Source: Pelagibius sp.
GTDB taxonomy: Bacteria > Pseudomonadota > Alphaproteobacteria > Kiloniellales > Kiloniellaceae
Length of the DNA stretch: 64,000 nt
Assembly (NCBI RefSeq): GCF_028281305.1
Contig: NZ_JANQKD010000044.1
Location: forward strand, 1-64,000
Direction of reading: 5' to 3'
Shown: positions 8,503-18,024 of the stretch, piece by piece
Layout of the letters: each line of letters begins with the position of its first letter
Position numbering within the stretch: the stretch's first letter is position 1
The notes under the pieces: model-generated
Told to the model about the DNA's origin: nothing
Seen by the model: the letters and a program-made list of their open reading frames with translations, nothing else
Database searches by the model: none
Program-made: the position numbers and the translations under genes

Positions 8503-9174
8503 ATGTCGCAATCGATTACTGATGACAGCCTCCTGACGGAATCGCCGGAAGAGGCGCTGAAAACCAAGGCCCAGAACGCGCCATCGCCGAAGCAGCAGGC
8601 GATCGTGGCGGCGGCGGCTGAGCTGTTCCTGCATCAGGGTTACGGCGCCGTCTCGATGGATGCCATAGCCGCCAAGGCCGAGGTCTCGAAGCGGACGGTC
8701 TACAGCCACTTCCCGGGCAAGGATGCGCTCTTTGCCGCGGTCATGATGGATCACTGCGATAGCGTTGCCGGCATCGGCCATCTGGAACTCGATGCTGCCG
8801 GCGACCCCTATGAGGTGCTCATCGACCTGGGATGCCGCTTCTTGCCCCTGGTCACCTCGGCGGAGGCCGTTGCGCTTTTCCGCATCGTGGTGGCGGAGGC
8901 CGGGCGCTTCCCCGAACTGGGCCAGACGTTCTTCCACTGCGGACCGCTGCGCTGGGTGGCGACGGTTGCGCCCTACCTGGCAGAGCAGCATCGGAAGGGG
9001 CGGCTGGAGCTACCGGACGCCGAAGCCGCTGCCGCCCAGTTCATGAACATGCTGAAGGACCCGCTGCATATGCGGTCCGTTCTCGGTGTTCAACAGCAGG
9101 TGACCGAGGCGGAGATCGAGGCGCATGTGAGGCGCTCGGTGGAGGACTTTCTCAAGCTCCACCAGCCGGCCTGA
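8503..9174 (+). CDS. TetR/AcrR-family transcriptional regulator
   Basis: The 223-residue protein has an N-terminal TetR helix-turn-helix at about residues 30-75 (AAAELFLHQGYGAVSMDAI, then EVSKRTVYSHFPGKDALF). Its C-terminal helical ligand domain resembles the AefR-like TetR_C group. It probably represses the divergent RND operon and itself through the palindrome upstream of its start. The inducer cannot be told from sequence. The roughly 20 residues before the DNA-binding domain are low-complexity. It converges with the DUF3179 gene, with only 7 bases between the stops. Confidence 0.9.
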   Translation: MSQSITDDSLLTESPEEALKTKAQNAPSPKQQAIVAAAAELFLHQGYGAVSMDAIAAKAEVSKRTVYSHFPGKDALFAAVMMDHCDSVAGIGHLELDAAGDPYEVLIDLGCRFLPLVTSAEAVALFRIVVAEAGRFPELGQTFFHCGPLRWVATVAPYLAEQHRKGRLELPDAEAAAAQFMNMLKDPLHMRSVLGVQQQVTEAEIEAHVRRSVEDFLKLHQPA

Positions 9175-9181
9175 AGGCAGG

Positions 9182-10195
9182 CTATTTCACGATTTCGGAG
9201 TCCGGCCGGAAGGCATGGAAAACGAAGGCGAAGGTGACGTCGTAGGCGACATCGACCATGCCTTCTGCCGCCGCGCGCTGCACGGTCACGTTGCCGACGT
9301 CCCGGCCCTCGTCGATGGCCCGAGTGTCGAGGGCGGAGGTCTGCCCGGGCTCCCAGTTCAGAACCAGGTCGCCGTCTTCGATGGTGCCTTTCTCCCGCAA
9401 CAGGGCCAGGCTCCAGGCCCTGTCGCCAACCGCCACCACCCGTTGCATGGGTTCGATCCCCTCCGGCATCTCGCCGTCATAAAGAAAGGGCTCGAAGGCG
9501 CTGTCGTAACCGACGTAGGGGTTGGCGCCGTAGGGGCGCAGGCCCGGGTTGTTGGGGATCAGCACCTGCCCCTCGGGGAAGCGCGCCGCGAAACGCTCCC
9601 AGGACTCCAGGCGTGCCGGCACGATCGTCAGGCGCGTGCCAGTGCGCTCCCCGACAATGGCCTCGCCCAGAAACTGCTGCCACCAGCTTTCCGTGCTGCG
9701 GTCGTACATGACCAGGTCGGAGTTGCGCAGCTTGCCGGTGGTGCCGAACTCAGTCACCTCGCCGGCTACGGTGCGCTCGAAGACGATGGCCGAGTTGCAC
9801 AGCGGGCAGTAGGTCACGGAAACCGGTACGCCGCCGACGGTGTCGTTGACGATCTCGTGCCAGGTGAGAATGCGGAGAGGATAGGCCCGCGCATCGCCGT
9901 TGATGGAAAGGCCGATCACCGGTTCGGTGGCGCTGAGGTCCGCGACCTCGGCGACCGTCTTGAAGACCGGATTGTCGATGGAGGGAATGCCGTCTTTCGG
10001 CGGCCCGCCGCTGCGGATTTCGTCGAAACCGACCGAAGTCGTCGCGAAATCGGTCTGCGGCCACTCCCGTGACCAGCGGTCCGGGTTGGCCGAAGCGCCG
10101 CCGCCGTCAAATGCGGGGGTGCTGGCGAAAAGCACCGCGGCGAGGCCCAGGGCAGTCAGGCGGCGCCGGGTCGGTGAGGCGGCTGGCGTAGACAT
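9182..10195 (-). CDS. DUF3179 domain-containing exported protein
   Basis: The protein has about 337 residues and an N-terminal signal peptide. An RRR before a hydrophobic core makes Tat export possible. The mature part carries the DUF3179 landmarks: PAYPLRILTWHEIVND-like sequence, the VTYCPLCNSA cysteine pair, and the TGKLRNSDLVMYDR block. The function of the family is unknown, although the CPLC motif suggests metal or redox chemistry. The ATG at 10195 is taken because it best places the signal peptide. In-frame ATG 10207 and TTG 10237 are alternatives. It lies downstream of waaA, about 95 bases away, and is not clearly part of the glycan operon. Confidence 0.8.
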   Translation of the reverse strand: MSTPAASPTRRRLTALGLAAVLFASTPAFDGGGASANPDRWSREWPQTDFATTSVGFDEIRSGGPPKDGIPSIDNPVFKTVAEVADLSATEPVIGLSINGDARAYPLRILTWHEIVNDTVGGVPVSVTYCPLCNSAIVFERTVAGEVTEFGTTGKLRNSDLVMYDRSTESWWQQFLGEAIVGERTGTRLTIVPARLESWERFAARFPEGQVLIPNNPGLRPYGANPYVGYDSAFEPFLYDGEMPEGIEPMQRVVAVGDRAWSLALLREKGTIEDGDLVLNWEPGQTSALDTRAIDEGRDVGNVTVQRAAAEGMVDVAYDVTFAFVFHAFRPDSEIVK

Positions 10196-10290
10196 GGCCC
10201 CGATCATGGCGGCGTCAGCGCCATGGGGGCCAATCAATTTTCTTTGATGAAGAGGGGGAAGAGGAGGGAAGCGGCGGAGGCGGGCCCGGT

Positions 10291-11754
10291 CTAGTGTCGG
10301 GCGGCCGCCCGGTCCAGAACCGGCGCCAGCGCCGCGACCACACGGTCGAGGACACCGGCCTGGGCGCCGGCGTAACGCCCCGCAGCGGCGGCCAGGGCCT
10401 GCCGGGCAGCGGAGTCCTCCAGCAGTCTTTCCACGGCGGCTTCCAACTGTGCGGCGTCGGCGACCCGGCGGAGGGCACCGGCGGCCAGCATGTCTTCGGC
10501 CAGCAGGCTGAAGTTGGTGGTGTGGGGGCCGGTCAGAACGGCGCAGCCCAGCTTGGCCGGCTCCAGCAGGTTGTGGCCGCCGGTCGGCACCAGGGAGCCG
10601 CCCAGAAAGACCACTGCGGCCAGGCGCAGCCAGAGACCCATTTCGCCCATGGTATCGGCCAGATAGATCTCGGTGGATGCGGCGATGGCCTCATCGCGGC
10701 TGCGCTGGGCCACAGACAGCCCCTTTGCTTCCAGGGCGCTGCGCACGGCGGCGGCGCGGTTGGGGTGGCGGGGCACCAGCAGCGTGAGCAGACCCGCATG
10801 CCGGTCGCTCAGAGCCTTGTGGATGGTGCCGGCGACCTCCTCCTCGCCTTCGTGGGTGGAGGCTGCCAGCCAGACCGGCCGCCCGCCGATTGCGGCGCGC
10901 AGGTCTGCCAACGACGCGGGATCGGCGGAGAGGGCGGGGGCGGCGGCTTTCAGATCACCGGGGCAGAAGGCCTCCTCTGCGCCGAGGTCCTGCAGGTGTG
11001 CGAGATCGCGCGGCGAGCGCGCCATGATCAGACTGAAACACCGCAGCAGTTCGGCGATCAGCGGTCGTGCCCGCCGCCAGGACCGGTGGGAGGCCGGTGA
11101 GACCCGTCCATTCAACAGCACCAGTTCGGTGCCGGCTGCGGCGGATCTGCGGATCAGGTTGGGCCAGAACTCGGACTCCACCATCAGGCCGAGGGCCGGG
11201 CGCCAATGGTCGAGAAAACGGTCGACGGCTGCCGGGAGGTCGACCGGCACGAACTGGTGGATTACCCCCGCCGGCAGCCGCTCGCGCATCAGCTTTGCCG
11301 AGGTGACCGTTCCGCTGGTCATCAGGAGGTTTAACGCCGGGCGCTCGGCCCGCAGCCGCTCGATCAGCGGCAGCAGCGAGACGGCTTCGCCGACGCTCGC
11401 GGCATGCAGCCAGACCAGCGGACCTTCCGGCCGGGCGAGGCCTGGCGCACCGAGACGTTCGCCGACCCGCAAGGGATCCTCCCGTCCCCGCGCCACACGC
11501 CGCCGCAGCAGTCCGCGCACCAAAGGGGCAGCCAGGGTTCCCAGGAGAGCGTAGCTGCCATAGATGGCGCGGGCGCCGAAAGCTCCCAGCGTGCGGCCGG
11601 ACCCTTTGCCCTCTCCCGGCCCGGAGGCGCTTCTTGCGTCCCGTCTTTCCGCCACGGTGTTCGCGTCTGCTCTGTTCTCTTTGCTCAGGGCCTGTCCGGT
11701 CCTTCGGCCAGGCTTGCTGCCAGGGCTTCCTCTACACCGAAGGGCGGCGTCCAA
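10291..11754 (-). CDS. waaA: 3-deoxy-D-manno-octulosonic acid (Kdo) transferase
   Basis: This is a GT30-family enzyme that adds Kdo from CMP-Kdo to lipid A precursor at the inner membrane. The Kdo-transferase domain is seen from about residue 65, with LVWLHAASVGEAVSLLPLI, the VESEFWPNL motif, and the C-terminal glycosyltransferase half with TMGEMGLWLRLAAVVFLGGSLVPTGG-type sequence and LLEPA. The ATG at 11754 would overlap the epimerase gene by 70 bases and give a non-conserved leader of about 60 residues. A GTG at 11655 is a more usual start, so the N-terminus is uncertain. The setting among glycan genes suits lipopolysaccharide core assembly. Confidence 0.93.
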   Translation of the reverse strand: MDAALRCRGSPGSKPGRRTGQALSKENRADANTVAERRDARSASGPGEGKGSGRTLGAFGARAIYGSYALLGTLAAPLVRGLLRRRVARGREDPLRVGERLGAPGLARPEGPLVWLHAASVGEAVSLLPLIERLRAERPALNLLMTSGTVTSAKLMRERLPAGVIHQFVPVDLPAAVDRFLDHWRPALGLMVESEFWPNLIRRSAAAGTELVLLNGRVSPASHRSWRRARPLIAELLRCFSLIMARSPRDLAHLQDLGAEEAFCPGDLKAAAPALSADPASLADLRAAIGGRPVWLAASTHEGEEEVAGTIHKALSDRHAGLLTLLVPRHPNRAAAVRSALEAKGLSVAQRSRDEAIAASTEIYLADTMGEMGLWLRLAAVVFLGGSLVPTGGHNLLEPAKLGCAVLTGPHTTNFSLLAEDMLAAGALRRVADAAQLEAAVERLLEDSAARQALAAAAGRYAGAQAGVLDRVVAALAPVLDRAAARH

Positions 11755-12611
11755 CCAAGAGCTTCGCAGGCCGGGCGGTTGTCAATGGCAAGAGATTCGG
11801 TGAGGGCCGTGATGGCGCTGCGGCGGTTCAGCAGAGCTCCGGCGAGGCGGAGAAGCGCGGGCGGGCAGGGCCAAAGGCGCACGCGCTGTCCCATGGCGTG
11901 GCCCATGGCGCGCAGCAGGTCGGGGGTTGAGAAATCGGCACCATCGCAGACGGCCAGCGGTGCGGCGGGCGGCGGATCGATGGCCAGTGCCGCTTCAATG
12001 GCACTGGTCAGGTTGTCGAGGTAGATCAGGCTGCGCCGGTTGGCGATGCCTGCGAGCGGCAAGGGGAGACCCTTTGCCAGCAGCCTAGCGAGGCGGGTGA
12101 AGTTGCCGGGTGCATTGGGTCCGTAGACCAGGGGCGGGCGCAACACGATCAGGGCCATAGGGCCACCGGCGGTTACCGTCTGAAGCGCGGCTTCCGCTTC
12201 CAGCTTGCTGAGTTGATAGGGTGTTGCCGCGTCGGGTTTCTCGGAGGCCTGGGCAGCGCCGATCGAACTCAGATAAATCAGCCGCTTTACGCCTGCCGTC
12301 AGCGCCTGGCGGGCCAGTGCCGCACTCCCCTCCACGTTGACGCGACGAAAAGCGGACAAGGGGTCTGCCGCCTCCTCGCGCAGCACATGCACGCGCGCGG
12401 CGCAGTGGATCACCGCCTGACAGTCTGCCAAGGCGCCCGTCCAGTCAGTACTGCCGCCCAGGCTGTCGACGAGGGCGCGCTCCACGCCCTCCGGCAGCTT
12501 CACCTCCGGCCGCCGCAGCGTCCCCCGGACCGCCCAGCCGGCGGCCAGCAACCTGCGGCAGACAGCGGCGGCGATGAAGCCGTTTGCGCCGGTGACGAGA
12601 ACCCGCGCCAC
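11685..12611 (-). CDS. NAD-dependent sugar epimerase/dehydratase
   Basis: The 308-residue extended short-chain dehydrogenase has the N-terminal GANGFIAAAV nucleotide-binding motif, a YLSSIG serine strand and the YQLSK catalytic Tyr-Lys pair near residue 140. A RPPLVYG segment follows. It resembles UDP-hexose 4-epimerases and WbpV-like dehydrogenases acting on UDP-N-acetylated sugars. The exact substrate cannot be assigned. It is separated by three bases from the GT2 gene and overlaps the waaA frame, consistent with one transcript. Confidence 0.85.
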   Translation of the reverse strand: MARVLVTGANGFIAAAVCRRLLAAGWAVRGTLRRPEVKLPEGVERALVDSLGGSTDWTGALADCQAVIHCAARVHVLREEAADPLSAFRRVNVEGSAALARQALTAGVKRLIYLSSIGAAQASEKPDAATPYQLSKLEAEAALQTVTAGGPMALIVLRPPLVYGPNAPGNFTRLARLLAKGLPLPLAGIANRRSLIYLDNLTSAIEAALAIDPPPAAPLAVCDGADFSTPDLLRAMGHAMGQRVRLWPCPPALLRLAGALLNRRSAITALTESLAIDNRPACEALGWTPPFGVEEALAASLAEGPDRP

Positions 12612-12614
12612 GCT

Positions 12615-13391
12615 CTAGAAGACCAACCGCTTCAGCACAGCCCGCGTGCCGTAGTGGAGCATGCACCAGCTTGCATGGAGGAGTCCGAGCTTCTCGACCT
12701 TGCGGTAAACCGACCATGTCCAGGCGGCAGAGCGCTTGGGTTTGCTGGACAGAGAACCCTGCACGACGCGGTAGCGGGCCAGATCCTCCTGCAAGCCGTA
12801 GGCAACGAAGCCGCGCTTCAGGATCGACAGCCAGAGGATGAAATCATCACGGCGTGCCTCGGTCATGCGGATCGGACCGGTCCGGTCTGTGTCGACCATG
12901 CCGGTCAGGGTCGCAATGGCCGTGTTTTTCAGAAGCTGTGTGTAGGTCAGCCGCTCGGGCACCGTGATCAGCCGGCCGAGCTGCCGGCCATCCTCGTTGA
13001 TGCGCCGAAACGCGGTGTAGGAGACGGCGCAGTCCCTCTGGCGCATGAAGGCAACCTGCCGTTCCAGTTTCTCCGGCATCCAGAGGTCGTCGCTGTCGAG
13101 AAAGGCGATGAAGCGGCCCTTTGCCTTTTCGAGGGCGACGTTGCGCGCCGCGGCAACGCCCCCGTTGCGCGGCAGGGTGACGAGCTTGACGCGCGGATCG
13201 GCGGCAGCGCAGGTCCCGACGATCGCCGCCGTGTTGTCGCCGGAGTCATCGTCGGCGACCAGCATCTCCCAGTCTTGCAGTGTCTGATCTTGGACCGACG
13301 CGATGGTCTCGCCGATAAAGGCTTCGGCGTTGTAGGCTGCCGTGATGACCGATACGAGCGGTCTGGCCTGGGGGGCGGACCCGGTGTTCAT
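12615..13391 (-). CDS. Glycosyltransferase family 2
   Basis: The 258-residue GT-A enzyme has the opening VSVITAAYNAEAFIGETI, the ADDDSGD nucleotide-sugar motif and the FLDSDDLW metal-binding DXD region near residue 100. A RRDDFILWLSIL segment (the common D-W catalytic base region of bacterial inverting GT2 enzymes) follows. No membrane helices are seen, so it is probably cytosolic or peripheral. The start overlaps the stop of the preceding GT4 gene by four bases (ATGA), indicating tight coupling in the glycan operon. Donor and acceptor are unknown. Confidence 0.92.
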   Translation of the reverse strand: MNTGSAPQARPLVSVITAAYNAEAFIGETIASVQDQTLQDWEMLVADDDSGDNTAAIVGTCAAADPRVKLVTLPRNGGVAAARNVALEKAKGRFIAFLDSDDLWMPEKLERQVAFMRQRDCAVSYTAFRRINEDGRQLGRLITVPERLTYTQLLKNTAIATLTGMVDTDRTGPIRMTEARRDDFILWLSILKRGFVAYGLQEDLARYRVVQGSLSSKPKRSAAWTWSVYRKVEKLGLLHASWCMLHYGTRAVLKRLVF

Positions 13392-14596
13392 GCCGTATGG
13401 CCGCTCTTTGTTGCCAGCTTGGCGGACCAGACGTCGCGCCGCTGCTGCATCAGGCGGTCGGCATTGAAGCCTTCAACGATACGGGCCTGGGCTGCTGCGC
13501 CGATCCTGGAAACCGCCGAGTCGTCGCTCAGAACCTGGCCAAGCCGCTGTGCGGTGCCGGCGATGTCGCCCGGTTCGGCCAGCAACCCGGTCTCGCCGTC
13601 CTTGATCAATTCCTCAATGCCGGGAGACCGGCCGGTGACGCAGAGACAGCGATGCAGCATCGCTTCCTTGATCGCGTTCGGCAGCCGCTCGGAGCGGCTT
13701 TGCGACATGGTTACGACCGCCTCGGCACGGGCCAGGTGGTCGAAGACGGCGTCATGGCTGACATGACCGGCGAAGGTGACGGTCTCGCCCAGACCAAGGT
13801 CTGCGGCAAGGCGCTTCAGGTTCCCCGCCTCCGGCCCGTCGCCGAGGATCAGGAGGCGGGCCTCCGGCATCATGCCCCGCAGCTTTGCGAAGATATGAAC
13901 CACCTCGGCCGTGTGCTTCTGCGGGACCAGTCTTTCCGCCACGGCGATCAGCCCGCGGACCTTCCGCGGCTGCGGCAACGGCGCGGGGACCTCGACACCG
14001 CGGTAGGAGACGGTGATGTCCTCGCTTTCGAGGCCGAGCGCCGCAATGGCCGGCAGGTTGGCTTTGGCATGGGTGACGACACAGTCGGCCTGCCGTGCCA
14101 GCAGGCCGCTCAGAGGAAACCTGCGCTCAAGGTCGTAGGCCCCCAGAAACTGGCTGACGACGATCTGCGGATGCCGGCGGTGGACGAGCAGGCCGATCAG
14201 ACTGGGGTAATGACCCCAGAACAGATGCAGGACGTCGGGCTTCAGCCGCTCGACGCTCTTGAGCAGGATCAGGCTGCGTGGCACCAAAGCCAGCGCTTTT
14301 GCCAGATGCCGGGGCTGGTTCCAGCAATGACGGCAAACCGTTGCGACAAGGAAGCCGGCATCGCGCGGTCGGGACAACGCAAGCCAGATGCCCCTTAGCG
14401 TCGCTGTCGCCGAGCCACTGTCGATGTCCAGATCTGCAAGCTGGCGCGCGGCGAGGGTTTTCTCTGCACCCGGTGGCGCTGCGCGGTAGCTGAGAACAGA
14501 CAAGGTTTCGCCGAGGCGCTGCAGCGCGCGAAGCTCGACCGCGGCGAAGGTCTCCGACGCCACGGGGAACTGCATGGTGACATAGGCGATTTTCAC
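13388..14596 (-). CDS. Glycosyltransferase family 4
   Basis: The 402-residue GT-B protein begins KIAYVTMQFPVASETFA, like the WcaL/AmsK type of exopolysaccharide glycosyltransferases. The C-terminal half holds VAERLVPQKH, LLILGDGPEAGNL and the EX7E-like region SERLPNAIKEAM. It should transfer a sugar from a nucleotide donor with retention of configuration. The gene overlaps both neighbours by four bases, so three glycosyltransferases are translated in sequence. Specificity is not predictable here. Confidence 0.92.
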   Translation of the reverse strand: MKIAYVTMQFPVASETFAAVELRALQRLGETLSVLSYRAAPPGAEKTLAARQLADLDIDSGSATATLRGIWLALSRPRDAGFLVATVCRHCWNQPRHLAKALALVPRSLILLKSVERLKPDVLHLFWGHYPSLIGLLVHRRHPQIVVSQFLGAYDLERRFPLSGLLARQADCVVTHAKANLPAIAALGLESEDITVSYRGVEVPAPLPQPRKVRGLIAVAERLVPQKHTAEVVHIFAKLRGMMPEARLLILGDGPEAGNLKRLAADLGLGETVTFAGHVSHDAVFDHLARAEAVVTMSQSRSERLPNAIKEAMLHRCLCVTGRSPGIEELIKDGETGLLAEPGDIAGTAQRLGQVLSDDSAVSRIGAAAQARIVEGFNADRLMQQRRDVWSAKLATKSGHTA

Positions 14597-15759
14597 GGCC
14601 GCCGCTTGTAGCCGAGACTGACGTTTTTGTGCAAGGGCCGGGCGTCCGAGACAAGGGTCAGGAGCGCGTTTTCGAAGCGGTTCCGCACAGCGGTTGCGTC
14701 ATAGGCCGCGGGCAGCAGGCTTGACCGCAGGCCGATCTCCTGGCGCGCACTGCAGCCCTGCATAGCTGCGATGAAAGAGGTCGGCTCATTCTCCGAGAAG
14801 CCTGCGAGGGTGACGGCCTCAGGTGCCGCTTCTGCCAGCTCTGCAATCCCTCCCGATTCGGGTGTCGCGATCACCGGTGTTCCGCAGGCCAGCGCCTCCA
14901 GCGCGACGTTCGGCAAGCCTTCCCAGCGCGAGGGGATGACGCAAGCGTCGGCGCCGGCCAGGGCGGCCGGAAGGGTGTCGCTGAAACCGGCGAGCGTTAC
15001 GCGGTCCTGCAACGCCAGGGCGCTGATCTGCGCTTCCAAGACAGCCCGATCCGGCCCCTCGCCATAGACTGTCAGGCGGCAGTCCGCGGGAAGAGCGGGA
15101 AAAGACCCGATCAGACGGTCGAAGCCCTTTTGGCGGTGCAGGCGCCCGGCGGCGACGAAGCGCAGGCCCGGACCGGCATCACGACGAGGCCGGGCAGCCG
15201 CTGCGCGCAGGTTTTCCAGCGGAACCGGGTTTGGCAGGGAGACGATCTTGTCAGCCGGCACGCCGAAACGATCCCGCATCTCCCGTTCTGTCAGCCTGTG
15301 CTGGCAGAACAGCAGGTCGGTGCGCGGATAGAGCAGGCGATAGGCCCAGGCCATAAGCCGGGCGTAGCGCCGGTTCGGCAGGCTTTGGGAGGGGGTGTTG
15401 GATTCGCGCAGCGCCAGCCGGGTCTCTCGCGGCAGCAAGGGCCGCGCGGCCAGCAGCGCCATGTTGAGGTAGCCCTGCGTGGCGAAGACGACCGAGGGGT
15501 TCAAGTGCCTGACCAGGCCGATGAGTTTCGGCAGGGCGCGCCGCAGGCGACCCTCGCCGAGCTCATGCAGCTGCACGTCGTTCGCCACCAGCCCCCGTAG
15601 CGGCCCGGATGCGCTAAGGACCGCGAGATGGGGGGCAAAGCGCTGGCGATCGATCTCCGCCAGGAGCGTGAGGGCAACGCGTTCGGCGCCGCCGCCGGCG
15701 AAGTTCGGCAGTACAAACAGCAGCTTCGCGCGCTTGTCCGCCTTGCCCGTGACCACCAT
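14593..15759 (-). CDS. Glycosyltransferase family 4
   Basis: The 388-residue GT-B enzyme has the N-terminal LPNFAGGGAERV loop. Its C-terminal donor site includes VAAGRLHRQKGFDRLI, VYGEGPDRAVLE and the EX7E motif RWEGLPNVALEALACGTPVI. These are standard for retaining GT4 enzymes of capsule, O-antigen or exopolysaccharide synthesis. It lies between the SAM-methyltransferase-like gene (17 bases upstream) and a second GT4 gene (four-base overlap). The acceptor and linkage are unknown. Confidence 0.92.
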   Translation of the reverse strand: MVVTGKADKRAKLLFVLPNFAGGGAERVALTLLAEIDRQRFAPHLAVLSASGPLRGLVANDVQLHELGEGRLRRALPKLIGLVRHLNPSVVFATQGYLNMALLAARPLLPRETRLALRESNTPSQSLPNRRYARLMAWAYRLLYPRTDLLFCQHRLTEREMRDRFGVPADKIVSLPNPVPLENLRAAAARPRRDAGPGLRFVAAGRLHRQKGFDRLIGSFPALPADCRLTVYGEGPDRAVLEAQISALALQDRVTLAGFSDTLPAALAGADACVIPSRWEGLPNVALEALACGTPVIATPESGGIAELAEAAPEAVTLAGFSENEPTSFIAAMQGCSARQEIGLRSSLLPAAYDATAVRNRFENALLTLVSDARPLHKNVSLGYKRRP

Positions 15760-15776
15760 GGAGGCCCCGCCTGTCT

Positions 15777-16823
15777 TCAGGCCCGCAGTTCCCGCAGCCA
15801 GTCGCGCGCGCGCTTGACGTGCACCAGCAGGTTCTGCTTGGGGCTGCCGGGAAAGCCCGCCGCGGTGAAGAGCTCCGGATAGCTGAGATAGATGTGGCCA
15901 CGCGCCAGGCCGCCGATTTTGTCCTGCTGAAACGGGGTCATGGGCAGCGCCTTCATGGCAGCGATCGCTTCGCGTTTGGCGCCGCAGTCATAGAGGTGCA
16001 GTGCGCGCCCGGGCTCCAGGCGCTCTCGAGCCTTTTCCGGGAGCGGCGCGAGGATCTGCTGCCAGGCGGAGTTGACCTGTTCGACGGTCCAGCGGTTGAG
16101 CTGCCAGTCGCTCGGCTTCTCGGAAACCAGGTCGACAGGTGCGGTCACCCGGAAAGCGACCGTGGAACCGTCCAGAACGACATGAATCAGCTCCAGGCAG
16201 TCACGCAGGCTGTACATGCAGGCAGCCAGGGCATAGGCCGGGAAGTACTGATAGTCCTGGATGGCAATGATCGAGCGGCCCGGAATCAGCGACGGGCCGA
16301 ACACCTCCAAGCAACGCGTAATCTCGGTGAGCTTCTTCGGAGCATCCAGAAACAGAACCTCGACGGGCTGCCCGGTCCAGGCGATGTTTGCGATGCGCGT
16401 ACGGTGGGCGCTGACCAGGTCGCTGTAGTCTGCCAGGTTGGCTTCGAAGTAAGCCTGGAAATTGTCACCTGGCCTGAGTGGCAGGTCCGACTTCTGCGGG
16501 TCGCTGGGACCCCAGGCAAATCCGTCGAAGCAGTGAAGGTTCTCTTGGCTTCCAGTCCGACGCAGTCCGGCTGCGAGATGCATGGTGCTGCGCCCGAGCC
16601 AGGAGCCGATCTCTACGAGCTCACCTTCCCCGGAAAGCTGGGAGGACGCCAGCCAATAGAGATACCGACCTTCCGATGCCGAAGTCATACCCGGCACTTC
16701 GCGCAACGGCGGAAGCTCCACGTCGCTGAAGTCCGAAACCAGCACTGGGTTTCTCTGATCCTCATCCACTTTGAAACTCTTCATAGTCGTTTGGCCCGCT
16801 TCTACCAGTATGCCCTGAGACAT
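15777..16823 (-). CDS. Class I SAM-dependent methyltransferase-like protein (Methyltransf_24 type)
   Basis: The 348-residue protein has a Rossmann-type core with LVEIGSWLGRSTMHLA as SAM motif I near residue 70, LHCFDGFAWG as motif II, and VEVLFLDAPKK as the acidic strand. This pattern is typical of the Methyltransf_24 group, which includes glycan- and rhamnosyl-methylating enzymes. The C-terminal third is not recognised. An alternative start is the ATG at 16784. It follows a 355-base non-coding gap and leads into the glycosyltransferase run, so it may have its own promoter. Confidence 0.75.
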   Translation of the reverse strand: MSQGILVEAGQTTMKSFKVDEDQRNPVLVSDFSDVELPPLREVPGMTSASEGRYLYWLASSQLSGEGELVEIGSWLGRSTMHLAAGLRRTGSQENLHCFDGFAWGPSDPQKSDLPLRPGDNFQAYFEANLADYSDLVSAHRTRIANIAWTGQPVEVLFLDAPKKLTEITRCLEVFGPSLIPGRSIIAIQDYQYFPAYALAACMYSLRDCLELIHVVLDGSTVAFRVTAPVDLVSEKPSDWQLNRWTVEQVNSAWQQILAPLPEKARERLEPGRALHLYDCGAKREAIAAMKALPMTPFQQDKIGGLARGHIYLSYPELFTAAGFPGSPKQNLLVHVKRARDWLRELRA

Positions 16824-17178
16824 TCCATAATAGTTGATCTAAATCCTCCAAGGGGTCCACTGCCAGTTTTGCCAAGGCGCCTCTAGCGCTTGCTGTGCAG
16901 GTATACCCTTCGCCTGGCAACAAGCAATCGCAGCTTGACGGTCCTTCTCCATCGCAACAGCATCTTCGACCTCAACGCTGAGCGCGATCCGAGATTTGTG
17001 ACGCAGGAAAGGCAGACAGCCCGGCCGGATTCGAGACTCTTGCAGATAACTTATCGTCTGCGTCCGTACCAGTTGATACCTGTTTTCTCGCGGCGGCGTC
17101 AGTACCCGGCCGGCTGGCGTTCAGGAGCGGGAAACAGGCGAGACAACCCGCCGAACTCGGGCACTTGGAATGACAAGA
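16824..17178. other. Non-coding gap inside the glycan locus
   Basis: No reading frame with coding character is seen on either strand in these 355 bases, and no terminator-like hairpin with a T-run on the minus strand. The composition is less GC-rich than the flanking genes. It may hold a promoter for the downstream glycosyltransferases or be a remnant of a lost gene. Confidence 0.5.
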
Positions 17179-18024
17179 TCACTTGTAGGCGGCTACAGAG
17201 ACGCCGGGCATAAGGTAGCGTAACCCGCCTCTGCGCCATGCAAGGGGCGCAAACTGCATGAACGCTTCGATGCTCCGAAAAACTGCGGTTGGTACCTTTA
17301 TGAGACGGCCGCGTCCGAACCAATAGGACTCAACGCGCGTGAAGCCTATGGTCCGAAGCTGCGTCACCAGTTCGCCGTAGGTCCATTCCTTGAGATGAAA
17401 GCACACCGCGTTCCTGGAAAAGTATCGTGACACGTCATGAGGTCCGGTGAGCCGATGGGGCGTTCGGAGCATGTAGACGCCACCCGACTTCAACAGTCGA
17501 TGGACGAGACGGAAATGGTTAGCCGTATCCTGCGGATGCAGGTGCTCGATCAACTGGTCGCTAAAAGCTGTGTCGATCGAGCCGTCCTCCAGGGCCACGT
17601 CGTAACCGTTATAGACGATCAGTTCGAAGTTATCTGGTCGCTTGACACCCAGACCGATTTGGTCGGCGATGTCAATCGCGTAGACTTGCCGGGCATGGCG
17701 AGTCATCTCAAAGGAGAACCGGCAGTCGCCAGGACCAAATTCAAGAAAGCTGCCATCCGGTTTGAGGAACGGGCGCGCGAGAGCGAGTTTCAGCTGGTTC
17801 ATCCTCTTCGTTGCCGCCGCATCCGCACGCCGTGTCAGACGTGGATGATCGGGAACCTGCGCGAAGAGCTCATCGTACATCTTCCCGTAGATCTCCTTGC
17901 GCGCGTGGCGATCCGCCGCTTTCAAGCGGTCGGCAATTGCACGCTCGACATTGAAGTGGTGCAGGACGCCTTCGTAGGTTCTGTTCGGGGGTATGGGCAT
18001 CATTGGGCGCGGGTTGGATGGCAT
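17179..18024 (-). CDS. Class I SAM-dependent methyltransferase
   Basis: The 281-residue protein has FLEFGPGDCRFSFEMTRHA as the glycine-rich SAM motif near residue 95, VYAIDIADQI as motif II, and TAFSDQLIEHLHPQD as motif post-I. This matches the methyltransferase type 11/12 superfamily common in glycan clusters. The ATG at 18024 is preferred because GAGG lies 11 bases upstream. A TTG at 18081 would add 19 residues. The gene is isolated by gaps of over 350 bases on both sides, unlike its tightly packed neighbours. That suggests a separate insertion or separate transcription. Confidence 0.85.
   Translation of the reverse strand: MPSNPRPMMPIPPNRTYEGVLHHFNVERAIADRLKAADRHARKEIYGKMYDELFAQVPDHPRLTRRADAAATKRMNQLKLALARPFLKPDGSFLEFGPGDCRFSFEMTRHARQVYAIDIADQIGLGVKRPDNFELIVYNGYDVALEDGSIDTAFSDQLIEHLHPQDTANHFRLVHRLLKSGGVYMLRTPHRLTGPHDVSRYFSRNAVCFHLKEWTYGELVTQLRTIGFTRVESYWFGRGRLIKVPTAVFRSIEAFMQFAPLAWRRGGLRYLMPGVSVAAYK

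Noticed and set aside
16890..17213. A 107-codon plus-strand frame in a glycan-locus gap
   Set aside because: Its composition is Arg-rich with no domain or ribosome site, and it runs against the direction of the locus.
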